A stretch of 64,000 nucleotides of DNA, taken from positions 1 through 64,000 of the forward strand of contig NZ_CP030054.1 of the NCBI RefSeq assembly GCF_004114955.1. The letters are read 5' to 3'. Below the pieces are notes generated by a model, which was not told the origin of the DNA, searched no databases, and worked only from the letters and a program-made list of their open reading frames with translations. The stretch is from Bradyrhizobium guangzhouense (lineage in GTDB: Bacteria; Pseudomonadota; Alphaproteobacteria; Rhizobiales; Xanthobacteraceae). The number at the start of each line of letters is the position of its first letter. Positions within the stretch are counted from its first letter, which is position 1. This document shows positions 1 to 9,671 of this stretch, piece by piece. A program made the translations under genes and the position numbers.

Positions 1-759
1 ATGCGTTAAACCTGCCATGAGACCGGCATATTCGATCTCCATGTCGTGGCTGATGATCGCATCGAAAGTGTTGGGCAAGGGCCCATCGAAGCCGAGGAGC
101 TCTGACGAGCGCCGACGATCGATCGGAAAATCGCTCCCAGTCATGATGGCAGCGCCAGCAGGCGACTGATTGATGCGAGCATGAGCTTCTTGATATCGCT
201 GCTGATGCCGGGCTGCGACCAGTTCAAACATCAGAGCCCAATGCGCCAGTGTTGTTGGCTGGGCGTGCTGGCCATGCGTGTTGCCCGCCATGACGGTCTC
301 GATGTGTTTCGACGCCAATTCTATGAGAGAATGGCGCAGCTTCATCATGCCATCCAAGGCTGAACAGATCTGAGCCGCAAACGCCCTCCTTCGAGAAACG
401 GCATTCAGATCTCCCGAACTGCGCCCGGTGGCGATCTGCCCACCAATTTCACTGCCATAAAGCTTTGTTAGATATCGTTCGCCCGCGTGCAGGCCCGAGT
501 TCATCTTAGAATGAACATTTAGAACACCTTCTGCCTCCATCTGTCGCAGGCCGGCTAGAAGTTGCTGTCCGATTTTACGCTTAATTGCGCCCCCTTCGGT
601 TAGCGCAACTAGATGGGCCTTGTCGAACGCATGAATATGCGGAGCCGTTATCGCATCGAACCGAGACTTGTAGTTGTCAAGATAATCTAGAGGAACTTGC
701 TTCAAACGCGCTCCGGGGTTGGCGGCGCTGCGATAAGTTTGCGGAGCGTGGGTTTCCAT
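1..759 (-). CDS. Fumarase/aspartase-superfamily lyase, argininosuccinate lyase-like (C-terminus beyond window)
   Basis: The reading frame is open from an ATG at 759 to the window edge, giving the first 253 residues of a protein I translated directly. Residues 157-172 read TVMAGNTHGQHAQPTT, the conserved helix that in argininosuccinate and adenylosuccinate lyases carries a catalytic His next to a QPxT motif. The region before it is helical, as expected for the central bundle. Known members cleave C-N bonds with release of fumarate. The signature loop GSSxMPxKxN would lie beyond the edge, so the substrate cannot be fixed. The neighbouring aspartate-type aminotransferase and asparaginase remnant suggest aspartate-family amino-acid metabolism. 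A true argH is possible but less likely, because no other arginine genes are nearby. Confidence 0.75.
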   Translation of the reverse strand, partial: METHAPQTYRSAANPGARLKQVPLDYLDNYKSRFDAITAPHIHAFDKAHLVALTEGGAIKRKIGQQLLAGLRQMEAEGVLNVHSKMNSGLHAGERYLTKLYGSEIGGQIATGRSSGDLNAVSRRRAFAAQICSALDGMMKLRHSLIELASKHIETVMAGNTHGQHAQPTTLAHWALMFELVAARHQQRYQEAHARINQSPAGAAIMTGSDFPIDRRRSSELLGFDGPLPNTFDAIISHDMEIEYAGLMAGLTH

Positions 760-1001
760 TTAAGGATCTGCCTTAGCTTCGGGCCCGAACGAGCCGGTTT
801 GCCGGCCACCGACACAACCAAGCAAGCCTGATGTATGCATATTAATTATACTGTATCCAGTCGCGCTGCCTGTCAATAACATGACACTGGGCGTGGCCGA
901 TAGCCTCCGGCGAAGCGGACGAAAAATCGATGGCGAGGTGGCCGCTGAGGTGACGGGTCAGAAGACAAATGGCTTGAGACGAGTTGTGCTGCGTGTTCAC
1001 T

Positions 1002-2294
1002 TCAGTCATTGTCATTGATGCCAAGCTGCTTCTCGACTGCCGCCAGCAGAATTGAGATTGCAATTGCCTCAGCTGCAATCCGCACGTCTTCCAACGATGC
1101 AAAACTTGGCGCAATGCGGATATTGCTGTCCTTGGGATCATGCCCGTTTGGAAAAGTCGATCCTGCTGCAGTGAGAGAGATTCCCGCGTCGCCCGCCAGC
1201 CTGACAGCTCGTTGCGCTGCGCCTGCAATAGTATCGACGCTGATGAAATAACCGCCCTCAGGCCGAGTCCAGACGGCAGCACCTTTGCCTGCGAGACGTC
1301 TTTCGAACGCTTGGAGCACTGCGGAAAACTTGGGAGCAAGAATAGCGCGGTGTCTTTTCATGTGTCGTGTCACGCCCCCTGCGTCCTTGAGGAAACGCGC
1401 GTGACGAAGTTGATTAAGCTTGTCTTGACCAGCTCCACGCCGCTTGGCGCAGTCAAGAAACCAACGAACGTTCGCGGGAGAAGCTGCGAAGAAGCCGATA
1501 CCGGCTGTGGCGAAGGTAATCTTTGAGGTAGACCAGAACATAAGCGGTCGATCCGCATTCCCGGCGGCCGCGCAAGCAGGCAAGATCCGTTTAGCTGGCT
1601 TGCTGTTATCGGCTAAGTGATGGACGACATACGCATCGTCCCAGAAGAGCCGAAAATCTGTGGCCGCAGCCTCCATCGCAGCCAGTCGATCAATTACTTC
1701 ATCGGACCATATTTCGCCCGTCGGATTGGCATAAGTCGGCACGCACCACATGCCCTTCACACGTGGATCCCGCACATGATGCTCCACCACCTTCATGTCT
1801 GGCCCCTTGGGCGTGACAGGGACCGGAATCAGATCGATGCCATACTCGATGCACATGTTATGATGCAGTTCATAACCAGGCACGGGGCTAAGGAACGCGA
1901 TTCTTCCCTGTTTCATCCAAGGGGTCGCAATTGCTGTCACACCCTTTAGAAGAGCCCACACAATTACATCATGCATGATCGCAAGGCTGGAGTTACCTCC
2001 TACCACGACTTGCTCCACTGGAACGTCTAGGATGGGAGCGAATATGCGGCGGAGTTCGACAAGTCCCTTCGGATCGCCCCCGTAATTTCGTGCATCGTCC
2101 CCAGCTTCCGTGATCCAATCATCGGGTTTCGGTAGCGAAAGCAGTTCGTTCGACAGATCGAGCTGCTCTTCTCCCGGGCGCCCGCGCGCGATGTTCAGCT
2201 TCAATTTGCGCGCGCGAATAGCATCGTATTCCGCCCTCACGTGGCGGAGCATCTGCTGAAGTTCGTCGGCGCTCATCTCGGCAAGCCGCATCAT
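1002..2294 (-). CDS. PLP-dependent aspartate aminotransferase, subgroup 1c type
   Basis: Protein of 430 residues. The N-terminal block with KLNIARGRPGEEQLDLS and the ARNYGGDPKG segment is typical of the fold-type I aspartate aminotransferases first described in Deinococcus/Mycobacterium (Pfam Asp_aminotransf). NPTGE near residue 190 and STSKITFATAG around residue 258 hold the substrate-binding Asn and the PLP lysine. Such enzymes move the amino group between aspartate and 2-oxoglutarate in the cytoplasm. The frame is open up to 2360, but the ATG at 2294 is preceded by a GAGAGG ribosome site and matches the family start, so the longer form is rejected. It lies 242 bp downstream of the lyase, on the same strand. 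Substrate is inferred from family only. Confidence 0.9.
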   Translation of the reverse strand: MMRLAEMSADELQQMLRHVRAEYDAIRARKLKLNIARGRPGEEQLDLSNELLSLPKPDDWITEAGDDARNYGGDPKGLVELRRIFAPILDVPVEQVVVGGNSSLAIMHDVIVWALLKGVTAIATPWMKQGRIAFLSPVPGYELHHNMCIEYGIDLIPVPVTPKGPDMKVVEHHVRDPRVKGMWCVPTYANPTGEIWSDEVIDRLAAMEAAATDFRLFWDDAYVVHHLADNSKPAKRILPACAAAGNADRPLMFWSTSKITFATAGIGFFAASPANVRWFLDCAKRRGAGQDKLNQLRHARFLKDAGGVTRHMKRHRAILAPKFSAVLQAFERRLAGKGAAVWTRPEGGYFISVDTIAGAAQRAVRLAGDAGISLTAAGSTFPNGHDPKDSNIRIAPSFASLEDVRIAAEAIAISILLAAVEKQLGINDND

Positions 2295-2297
2295 GAT

Positions 2298-2842
2298 CCT
2301 CTCTCGCACCTGGCGAAGATGAGGCCTGTGGGACGATCCGATCCCGAGGTCTTGCATCATCGCACGTACGGCTTAGCTCTTCGCACTAATGCCATTTCGA
2401 CGCCTGAGCCGATCTACTGCTCGCCTCTTGGCCATCATCGCGTGGTCTCATCCAGTTGCAGGCGAAACCCAGATCGCGCGTCACCACCAACATGGTCACG
2501 CGCTTGTTCCTCCGCATGGTCCATCCGTCGCCTCAGGCCAAAACGCAGCACTTCTGGTCGTGGCGGAGACACGGAGTTTCGGGAAGCACCCAGTTGCTCC
2601 AGCCGGCCCACAGCCGCCGCATCTTGCCGGAATTCCACCTGGAGGATTCGATCTCAGAAGCTCGGCAAAGCTGTTGATTATACACTTGACGGTGTTTGGA
2701 TACGAAAATAGCGTCTGGTAGTCAAGCAGCGCTGGCGACCGCGAAGCGGAATGCCAGACTTGCGCGCCAACAGCAAGAAACCCGGAGAAGGTTGGCGATG
2801 GCAGCTCCCGTAACACGGCAACTCACAAAAATCTGCGCCTCA
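2298..2842. other. Intergenic stretch without a recognisable gene
   Basis: Short frames are open on both strands but none gives a recognisable domain, a good ribosome site and consistent codon use together. It lies between the leftward aminotransferase and the rightward wreck of an ABC importer. It probably contains the aminotransferase promoter plus worn-down transporter sequence. Confidence 0.4.
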
Positions 2843-2960
2843 CGGCGGCACCTTCGTCGCACTGCCCAAGCAGCTTTGGGAAGAAGCGATTTACCGCGCG
2901 ACCCCTTCTCTTGCCGCGGTCTCCGCTTGGCTTCTGCTGGTCGTGCGCTCTGTGATGCTT
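2843..2960 (+). pseudogene. Remnant of the C-terminus of a PotC-type ABC permease
   Basis: One frame reads GTFVALPKQLWEEAIYRATP followed by SLAAVSAWLLLV. This matches the end of spermidine/putrescine-type permeases, where a TLPxxMWEEIR segment leads into the last transmembrane helix. No matching permease sequence was found upstream, so this is a fragment. It immediately precedes a broken solute-binding-protein gene in the same orientation, which is the normal order for such operons. The identification rests on about 30 residues and is tentative. Confidence 0.35.
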
Positions 2961-3029
2961 ATCGCTCACGTGACCGCAACGAGAGCCAACGCGACAGTGG
3001 TAAGGGCAATCAGGAATTCTAGGAACGCC

Positions 3030-4081
3030 ATGAACAGAAGGACGTTTTTAAAATGGACGGCGCGCGCAACTGCCTCGTTGGCCGCGCCCACAGTCTGGAG
3101 TCCGGCGCACAGACATTATACGTTGCGGATACCGGAGGAGCGATGACTGAAGTCAATCGTGAGCTTCTCTATGGGCCATTTGAGAAAGCCACAGGAATCC
3201 AGGTCGTCCCCGTAATCCGTAGCGCTAGTCCGACCACCCAGATCAAATCGATGGTAGAGACCAAGAACTACATGTGGGACTGTGTTTTCGGGGCCGGCGC
3301 CGATGAGTCGCTGCAGTGGCAGCAGGCGGATTTGCTAGAACCGCTCAACGTGAGTGGCGAATTCGTCGATCAGATTCCCGAGGAGATGCGGCACAATCCA
3401 AGCTTTATGCCAGATATATCTCTGCCATTGCTCTGGTATGCCTTCCCTCTGCCACCAAGAAGGAGCTGACGTCTTTCGCCGACATGTGGGACTTTTCGAT
3501 CCCAGGAGCTCGTTCACTTCGCAATGGCGGCCGCGACGACAGCGAAGTTGCCTTGCGGGCTGACGGGGTGCCCGGAGGCGAGGAGATCTACAAGGTTCTT
3601 GAGACTGACGACGGCTGGAAGCGCGCCTTCAACAAACTCGACAAGATCAGAAGATAGTGACTTGGTGGACGACTCCGCCACAAGGCGCTCAGCTGTTCCA
3701 CAGTGGCGAGATCGATATTATGCCAACTTTTTCGAACCGGGCCTATCAATTGATCGCGCAAGGGGATGGGCTGGCGATTTGCTGGAATCAGGCATTTTAC
3801 AACTCTTATGGCTGGGTCATCCCGAAAGGTAATCCCAAAGCCGAGCTGACTCGACGTCTCATCGTTTTCTCGCTGGAACCAGAGAGTCAGGCAGCTCGTT
3901 GCGCCAAGATCGGTGCCGGACCGTCTAATGTGAACGCATATCAGTTTATGAGCAAAGACGTCAGTCGATAATGTCCACCTATCCTGACAATCTGAAGCAA
4001 ATGGTGCCGGTCGACAACGAATCTTGGAGCAAGAACCTTGCCGAAGGCGAGGAACGATTCAGGCAGTGGATACTCCAGTGA
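3030..4081 (+). pseudogene. Broken polyamine-type ABC solute-binding protein
   Basis: The ATG at 3030 follows an AGGAA ribosome site and begins MNRRTFLKWTARATASLAAP, a twin-arginine type export signal. Homologous sequence then continues through several frames: AQTLYVADTGGAMTEVNREL near 3110-3170, DCVFGAGADESLQWQQADLL near 3280-3340, GEEIYKVLETDDGWKRAFNK near 3570-3640, FHSGEIDIMPTFSNRAYQLI near 3700-3760, and a tail to the stop at 4081. At least four frame changes or stops separate these blocks. The intact protein would have been about 350 residues and periplasmic, binding a small cation or amino-acid-like ligand. Permease and ATPase partners are missing apart from a short fragment just upstream, so the importer is dead. 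Confidence 0.75.
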
Positions 4082-4243
4082 GCTGGCGTAACTTCGGAGC
4101 AGGCTCTTACAGGCCGGCAGTGCCGAAGGGCGTCAGAAGAGTGACCATGGTTCAGAAGGCATGGACGCAGCTACCCTGGCTTGGACCCTCCACAATCATC
4201 GGAGAAAAAGCATCCCTTTCCCCCGCAAACAGCTGAGGCGAGC

Positions 4244-5243
4244 ATGTCACTACCATTAGTATATGTATTGACGACTGGCGGCACGATCGCGGGCAAGGGC
4301 GACTCGTCGGTTCGCCCTGCCGACTACGAGGTCGGTCTTCTTACCGGCAATGACCTCGTTCAGGCCATCCCCGAACTCGCTCAGTTAGCGGACACACGGG
4401 TCATCGAGATTGCGAACATTGGCAGTCAAGACATTTCGTTCGGTCATTGGAAAAAGTTAGCTGAGACTGCAAACGGTCTTCTCAGTTCTAAAGAAGAGAA
4501 CATTGCGGGCATTGTGGTTACCCACGGAACCGATACCCTGGAGGAGACAGCCTACTTTCTGAATTTAACGATGAAATCGGACAAGCCGGTGGTCCTGGTC
4601 GGATCGCAGCGTCCCCCAACTGCAATGAGTACGGATGGACCCTACAATCTCTACAGTGCAGTTCGCGTTGCCATTCAGCCAGAGGCGGCAGGCAAGGGAA
4701 CTCTGGTGGTCATGAACGAGCAGATCAACGCTGCTCGCGAGGTTGTCAAGACCAGCACCTTCCGGCTAGAGGCCTTTAAGTCGGGAGACTTTGGCCTTCT
4801 AGGCTATGTCGATACGGATAGGATTGTTTTCTATCGGGCACCTGTCCGTCGTCATGGCAACAACTCTGAATTTGATATCAAGAACATCAACGAGTTGCCG
4901 ACGGTGCATATTGTTTACTCCTACGCCGATGCACCGGGAACACCGATCCGGGATGCTCTCGCTTCGGGCGCGAAAGGAGTTGTCATTGCCGGCGCGGGTG
5001 CCGGGACCCTATCCCAAAATGAGAAGGCGGCCGTCGCGGCTTATCGTAAGACAGGTGGTGAAGCCATCATCATGCGTTCCAGCCGCACTGAACGGGCGCG
5101 TCATTGAACGCGACCACTACCTAGAGCTTGGCGTCCTCAACGCAGACAATTTAAGTCCGCAAAAGGCTCGCATCCTCCTTGCGTTGGCCCTAACCAGGAC
5201 CAACAAGCCGCATGAGATAAAGCGAATCTTCTCCGAGTATTGA
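4244..5243 (+). pseudogene. L-asparaginase with a late frameshift
   Basis: The ATG at 4244 has a GAGGCGAGC ribosome site. The first 280 residues are a good asparaginase: TTGGTIAGKG at the N-terminus supplies the nucleophilic Thr, and HGTDT at residues 94-98 supplies the second catalytic Thr/Asp. There is no signal peptide. At about 5085 the frame is lost: after RSSRT the original frame runs to a stop at 5107, while the expected tail NGRVIERDHYLELGVLNADN continues in another frame to the stop at 5243. A 2-bp loss (or 1-bp gain) explains it. The tail contributes to the dimer interface, so function is probably lost. A sequencing or assembly error is the main alternative, although the preceding transporter gene is also broken. 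Confidence 0.85.
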
Positions 5244-5764
5244 CCGACATGGACGAGTGCGCATGTCCTAGATGGCTACCTTGTCCCTCTGCGACGCGCC
5301 AGTGCGCTCATCGGATGAAGGGGACGGGTGGTGCATCATTCATGAGGGTGCTGAGACGTTCCTTGAAGCAGGCAACGTCGCACGGCACTTCTGGCGGTCA
5401 TCTCAACGACCAGCATTCCCGACCACCCGCTTCATTCCAAGCCGACGGCGCAACAGCCCAATATTAGGAGGCATCCGCGCATGCTTCGCATCCCAAACGG
5501 CTTTCTCGCCATCCCAAATCCTGGGCGAGAGGCATCCCCGGCGACGGGGGTCTTTCTGTTGTGGCTTCGCGAGGTCCTGGCCGAGAGTTCTTTGGCCGCA
5601 GTCGAAAATCGCTGAAAGACCCGACCCGCCGGCTGGTCCGCCTGGTCAATATGGCGATATCTGCATAATGCGCATGGCCAAGGGCTTTGAGAAGATTACT
5701 GATTGACTCGATGCAGTCATTGACAACAAGCGCGCCGAACGACCCGAACAATTGACTTTGGGTG
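5244..5764. other. Intergenic stretch without a recognisable gene
   Basis: Open frames of up to about 140 codons exist on either strand but show no domain, no convincing ribosome site and low-complexity Arg/Pro/Ser content typical of antisense or random frames. No hairpin followed by a T-run is obvious after the asparaginase remnant. Confidence 0.4.
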
Positions 5765-6493
5765 CTACCGTTGCGCGGAAACCAGAAGCATCATCGGTCG
5801 CTCCAACTCTTCTTCCAGCTCTGGCGTTTGTGTGATCTGCTCGGGGGACGGGGCAAACTCTTCGACGGCTAAGATCCGGAAGCCAGCACGGATCAAGGTG
5901 TTAAGCGTCGTGCCGATGGTCCGGTGATATTTGATTACGCCTTTCGCAAACCAGTCAGTCTGGCGCTCACCCTCGATCGAATAGCAATTGACTGGCCAAG
6001 TCTTGCGCCCGTCCTCGTCGGCGATCCAATGCGGATGGACCGCTGCCATAAAGATCGGATGCTCGATGGTGAATACGATATGCCCGCCGGGCGTGAGCGC
6101 TTGGTGGACCATGCGCGCGAGACGGCTGAAGTCCCTGATATAGTGAAAGGTGAGTGCACTATAAGCGAGATCGAAGGCTGCCGGCGGCAACTCCACTGTC
6201 TCCAGGTCTGCAATCCGGTATTTAATTTCTGGATCGTTGGTATCCGCCTTTGCCCGGCTGATCATGTTTTCGGAGAGGTCCAGGCCGAGCACCGAGTTTG
6301 CGCCTTGCTTGCGCATCCAGCGCGACGTCCAACCAAGGCCGCACCCCAAATCGAGGACGCGCTTGCCGAAAATCGCTGGCAAAATCGCGCGTATGGAGGG
6401 CCATTCAGGCGCACCGTCCAGACCGCGAATTTGTCTCGGAAGCTGGCTGTAACCGGCGAAGAAATCGGGATTGTCGTAGATATTCTGTGCCAT
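5765..6493 (-). CDS. Class I SAM-dependent methyltransferase
   Basis: Protein of 242 residues with the Rossmann methyltransferase motif I RVLDLGCGLGWTS at residues 45-57, an acidic residue ending strand 2 (GLDLSENM), and the later strand motif FDLAYSALTFHYI. This is the Methyltransf_11 type that acts on small molecules in the cytoplasm. The substrate cannot be read from sequence. It stands alone between a dead asparaginase and a gene-poor stretch, so context does not help. The start ATG at 6493 has only a weak GAGAA ribosome site, but no better start lies nearby and the N-terminus matches the family's usual short leader before motif I. Confidence 0.85.
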   Translation of the reverse strand: MAQNIYDNPDFFAGYSQLPRQIRGLDGAPEWPSIRAILPAIFGKRVLDLGCGLGWTSRWMRKQGANSVLGLDLSENMISRAKADTNDPEIKYRIADLETVELPPAAFDLAYSALTFHYIRDFSRLARMVHQALTPGGHIVFTIEHPIFMAAVHPHWIADEDGRKTWPVNCYSIEGERQTDWFAKGVIKYHRTIGTTLNTLIRAGFRILAVEEFAPSPEQITQTPELEEELERPMMLLVSAQR

Positions 6494-7290
6494 GGTGTTC
6501 TCTTGTCCGGCGTAATGGGATTCGGATCATACGACAGACCGAGATTCCTTTTGTTCCCCTTTCGTCGCGTTTACGGCGCGAATTGGTTTCAACCAATTCT
6601 CACTATTTGGGGCAGTGGCGGCGGCGAGCTTCCCCTTGAACCCAGCGATGCGGGGCTCAATCTAGACCTAGGGGATGCAGCCGACACTCTGCACGCCCAA
6701 AGCGGCTGGAAGAAACGTCGGATGATGCCGGGATTATTGGGCGTCAAAAAGAACAGAGCGACTTGGAGACTCTAGACCCCATCCCGGACGCTCTATTGCC
6801 CGTCGCCAATGAGGTTTGGCAAAAGCAAAATCTGTCTCGCCTTCTCATTGCTGACTTTGTCGCCCCGGAAACGGGAGAGGTCTGCCTTACGTAAATGACG
6901 CGGTTCAAACGCTTCCAACCATTCTGCCGCCTGACATCACTCCGGAGTATTACCGTCGTCTCCAAGGGCCGCTCAACAGGAACTATCAGGACAACCGAGG
7001 CACGGCTCGTATTACTCTTCATAGCGCAAGTGTTACTCAGTAAGGCTCTAGGTAAGCCGCTTGGAAAGAGAGCTCTGGTGGGCATCACCAAAGGACCGGG
7101 TATCTCAACAGAGCGCCGTCAATTCAGATGAAGCTTGCTTTGGACTACGTGGTCATAGAGCGCTTTCGTGGAGCGGCCTGGAAGTCGCCGCCCCGTTCGC
7201 TTTCGGCTTCGCAATTCAGCGATGGCCCCCCTGACATCGCAATGCGGGACTGAGGCCGGCGTTCGGATCCGAATTGCAGTTCTCCATGGA
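6494..7290. other. Gene-poor stretch, possibly decayed coding sequence
   Basis: No intact gene was recognised. Two plus-strand pieces have protein-like composition, DALLPVANEVWQKQNLSRLL near 6790-6850 and TLPTILPPDITPEYYRRLQG near 6910-6970. They lie in different frames and are broken by stops, so they may be parts of one lost gene that I cannot identify. Confidence 0.35.
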
Positions 7291-8220
7291 TCATTGGACT
7301 CTCGGCAGAGACTTCGCGAAATCGAGCACCCGTCCGCTTACGCTGGTATCCACCGTATTGTACGAGCTGAATTGAGAGATATGCCCATGGCCCAACAACC
7401 GGAGTAGCAGGGGGCAATGGGACGCCCGCAGCGCCAAGGTGGCGAATAGTTCTCCGGCTTGCACCTGCATCGGAACCGGATCGTATTCCGCGTAGGTGAT
7501 CAAGGTCGGCACGTCCGGGGCATCTATCAGACGGGTCGTCGACATCTCCAAATATCGGGCAGTCTCCTCGCCGAAATAGGCCTGATTGCGCAGGTCGGGA
7601 GAAGGTATACCGAAAGCCGCAGCCGCGACGCGTTCGAGAGCGACGTTGTAAGACCCGGACTGCAGAACCACGCCGGCCGCTCGGAGAGGTCGCCCCTTGT
7701 GGAAGGTGGAGACGAAGGAAGCGAGAGCGACGTGCGCGGCTCCCGCCGATTCTCCGAGCAGACATATTCGTCTCGGATCTCCTCCATGATCTTGCGCATT
7801 CTCCTGGGCCCACCTCAAGGCAGCAATCACGTCGCGTGCCCCAGACGGCCACTTGCATTCCGGGGCAAGGCCATAGTTCGCGATGAAGGCCGTGACCCCG
7901 TTGCGGGCAAAGAAGTAACCCACATTGCTCCTATCGGACTTGTCGCCGCGACTGTAGCCGCCACCGTGGAAGAACAGCACCACAGGCACCGAACCCGATG
8001 TCGCAACCGGCCGATAGACGTCCAACGACTGCCTGGTCCCGTTTCCGTAGCGGATGTTGGGAATGACGTCGACTCCGTCGGTCGGCTGGTGAGCCAGGAT
8101 GTCTGCGTAGATCCGCGCGGTTCCGGGCGGATCTATCACCGGCCCCAAGGCTCTTATTCTTTCTGCTATCTCGTTCGGCGGCGAAGACATCCAGCGATTG
8201 TTTTCGAATGGAGCGGTCAT
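7291..8220 (-). CDS. Alpha/beta-hydrolase, HSL-type esterase
   Basis: Protein of 309 residues. HGGGY at residues 85-89 is the oxyanion-hole motif and GESAG at 155-159 carries the nucleophilic Ser157. A late Asp (AEYDPV) and His (GHGHIS) complete a plausible triad. The family (hormone-sensitive-lipase group) hydrolyses esters, lactones or formyl groups in the cytoplasm. The ATG at 8220 has a strong GGGGGAGGC ribosome site and overlaps the stop of the upstream MFS gene by 4 bp (ATGA), so the two are translationally coupled. In this cluster it could hydrolyse an ester substrate or a ring-cleavage product. It is not in the classical C-C hydrolase family of meta-cleavage pathways. Confidence 0.88.
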   Translation of the reverse strand: MTAPFENNRWMSSPPNEIAERIRALGPVIDPPGTARIYADILAHQPTDGVDVIPNIRYGNGTRQSLDVYRPVATSGSVPVVLFFHGGGYSRGDKSDRSNVGYFFARNGVTAFIANYGLAPECKWPSGARDVIAALRWAQENAQDHGGDPRRICLLGESAGAAHVALASFVSTFHKGRPLRAAGVVLQSGSYNVALERVAAAAFGIPSPDLRNQAYFGEETARYLEMSTTRLIDAPDVPTLITYAEYDPVPMQVQAGELFATLALRASHCPLLLRLLGHGHISQFSSYNTVDTSVSGRVLDFAKSLPRVQ

Positions 8221-9638
8221 GCCTCCCCCTTTGCCCTTTCATCCAAAGTCCAGCCTCCGAACCTCTGCCGGCAGGCGTACGTCAGCACGCCAGCTATCAG
8301 GACGCCGAATACGAGAGGCAACGCGGCGGTTTCGAAGAAAGCGGTACCGGAGAGTTGCTTGGACATCAGGAAGCCTCCGAACAGAGGGCCTCCGATCGCT
8401 CCGAGGCGGCCGATCGCCATTCCCCACCCGACGCAGTTCGACCGGATGGTGGTTGGATATAACATTCCGAAAGCCGAGTTGATCGCGGATTGGGTACCGG
8501 CAACGCATATGCCGGTCACAAGAACCAACCACGGCAGGACTCCGCGATCGACGAACGGCTGGCCGATGAGCGCCATCGAGGGGATCGCGACGATGTAGAA
8601 AGCGACGATGACGAGAAAACCATAGCGATTGAACCCCACCGTAAGCATGAAGCTTCCGATCAATCCTCCGAGACCGAACAGGGTCGCCGTGAGCGCGGCG
8701 GCTTCGGGTGAAAGTCCAATGTCACGCAAGACCGTCGGAGCCCAGCTCGCCATCAGAAGGGTCGTGAACAAATTGACCACCGCGAGTAGCCAGAGGAGCG
8801 GTGTGATGATGTGCATGCCGTTTCGAAGCGGCACGAGCGGGGACAAGGCTCCCCTCGAGCCCGTGGACTTCAAGGCGAAAACCGCGTCGTCCGGAAGGTG
8901 GCCCCTCGGGTCGAGAGCCCTGGCGATCCTGAGAAGCTCCGCTCGCTTCGATGGAACGAGCGACAGGTACTTGATGGACTCGGGCAGTACGAAAACGAGC
9001 ACCGTCGCCAGCACCACCGGAGCGGCGCCTCCTATATGGAAAAGTACTTCCCAGCCGTAGCGGGAGACCAGATACGCGGCGACGAGGCCGGGTACTATGC
9101 CTCCGATCTGCACGCCGAGCTGTACGACTATGAGGAAGGCACCGCGGACGCGGCGTGGAATGAACTCCGATACGAGCGCGGTCGCGTTAGGGATGATCCC
9201 GGCAAGGCCGACTCCCGCGACGAAACGAAGAGCGCAGAACTGCGCGACGGAAGCGGCCAGCACGGTCGAGCACGTGGCTAGGCCGAAAAGCAATGTCGAC
9301 AGAACGATCAGAGGCTTCCTGCCAAAACGGTCGCCGAGATAGCCGGCTATCGGAGTGCCGATCAGCATTCCGACCAGGCTGGAGCTCAGGATGACGCCCA
9401 TCGCGCTCCGATCGAAGTTCAATATCTTGATGATCTCGGGGGCGGCATAGCCCATTACGACAAGATCGAAACCATCTGCGATCGTGACCAGCAGTGGCCA
9501 AAGCACGACATTGAGGTGGAAGGCGCCGATCGATCGGCCTTCCACGAATTCGTCCAAGTCGATCCTGCGGCCGTCCGGTCGGCTATCGACCGGAGCGGAC
9601 CCATCGAACGGAACGACGACTTGTCCTCCGATTCCCAT
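8217..9638 (-). CDS. MFS transporter, aromatic acid:H+ symporter (AAHS) type
   Basis: Protein of 473 residues with twelve predicted hydrophobic segments. The DGFDLVVMGYAAPEI segment in helix 1 and GYLGDRFGRKP in the loop after helix 2 are hallmark motifs of the AAHS family (PcaK, BenK, MhpT). The Asp in helix 1 and the DRxGR loop are needed for transport in characterised members. It should import an aromatic acid with protons across the inner membrane. The start at 9638 follows a GGGAGGGAAT ribosome site. It lies 33 bp after the FAD monooxygenase gene and overlaps the hydrolase gene, which makes an aromatic or hydroaromatic ligand likely. Confidence 0.9.
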   Translation of the reverse strand: MGIGGQVVVPFDGSAPVDSRPDGRRIDLDEFVEGRSIGAFHLNVVLWPLLVTIADGFDLVVMGYAAPEIIKILNFDRSAMGVILSSSLVGMLIGTPIAGYLGDRFGRKPLIVLSTLLFGLATCSTVLAASVAQFCALRFVAGVGLAGIIPNATALVSEFIPRRVRGAFLIVVQLGVQIGGIVPGLVAAYLVSRYGWEVLFHIGGAAPVVLATVLVFVLPESIKYLSLVPSKRAELLRIARALDPRGHLPDDAVFALKSTGSRGALSPLVPLRNGMHIITPLLWLLAVVNLFTTLLMASWAPTVLRDIGLSPEAAALTATLFGLGGLIGSFMLTVGFNRYGFLVIVAFYIVAIPSMALIGQPFVDRGVLPWLVLVTGICVAGTQSAINSAFGMLYPTTIRSNCVGWGMAIGRLGAIGGPLFGGFLMSKQLSGTAFFETAALPLVFGVLIAGVLTYACRQRFGGWTLDERAKGEA

Positions 9639-9671
9639 ATTCCCTCCCGCTTTTTCGTTCGTTTTGGTTCG

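Noticed and set aside
5272..5706. Plus-strand frame of 144 codons after the asparaginase remnant
   Set aside because: No ribosome site, no domain, and an equally long frame on the other strand; treated as noncoding.
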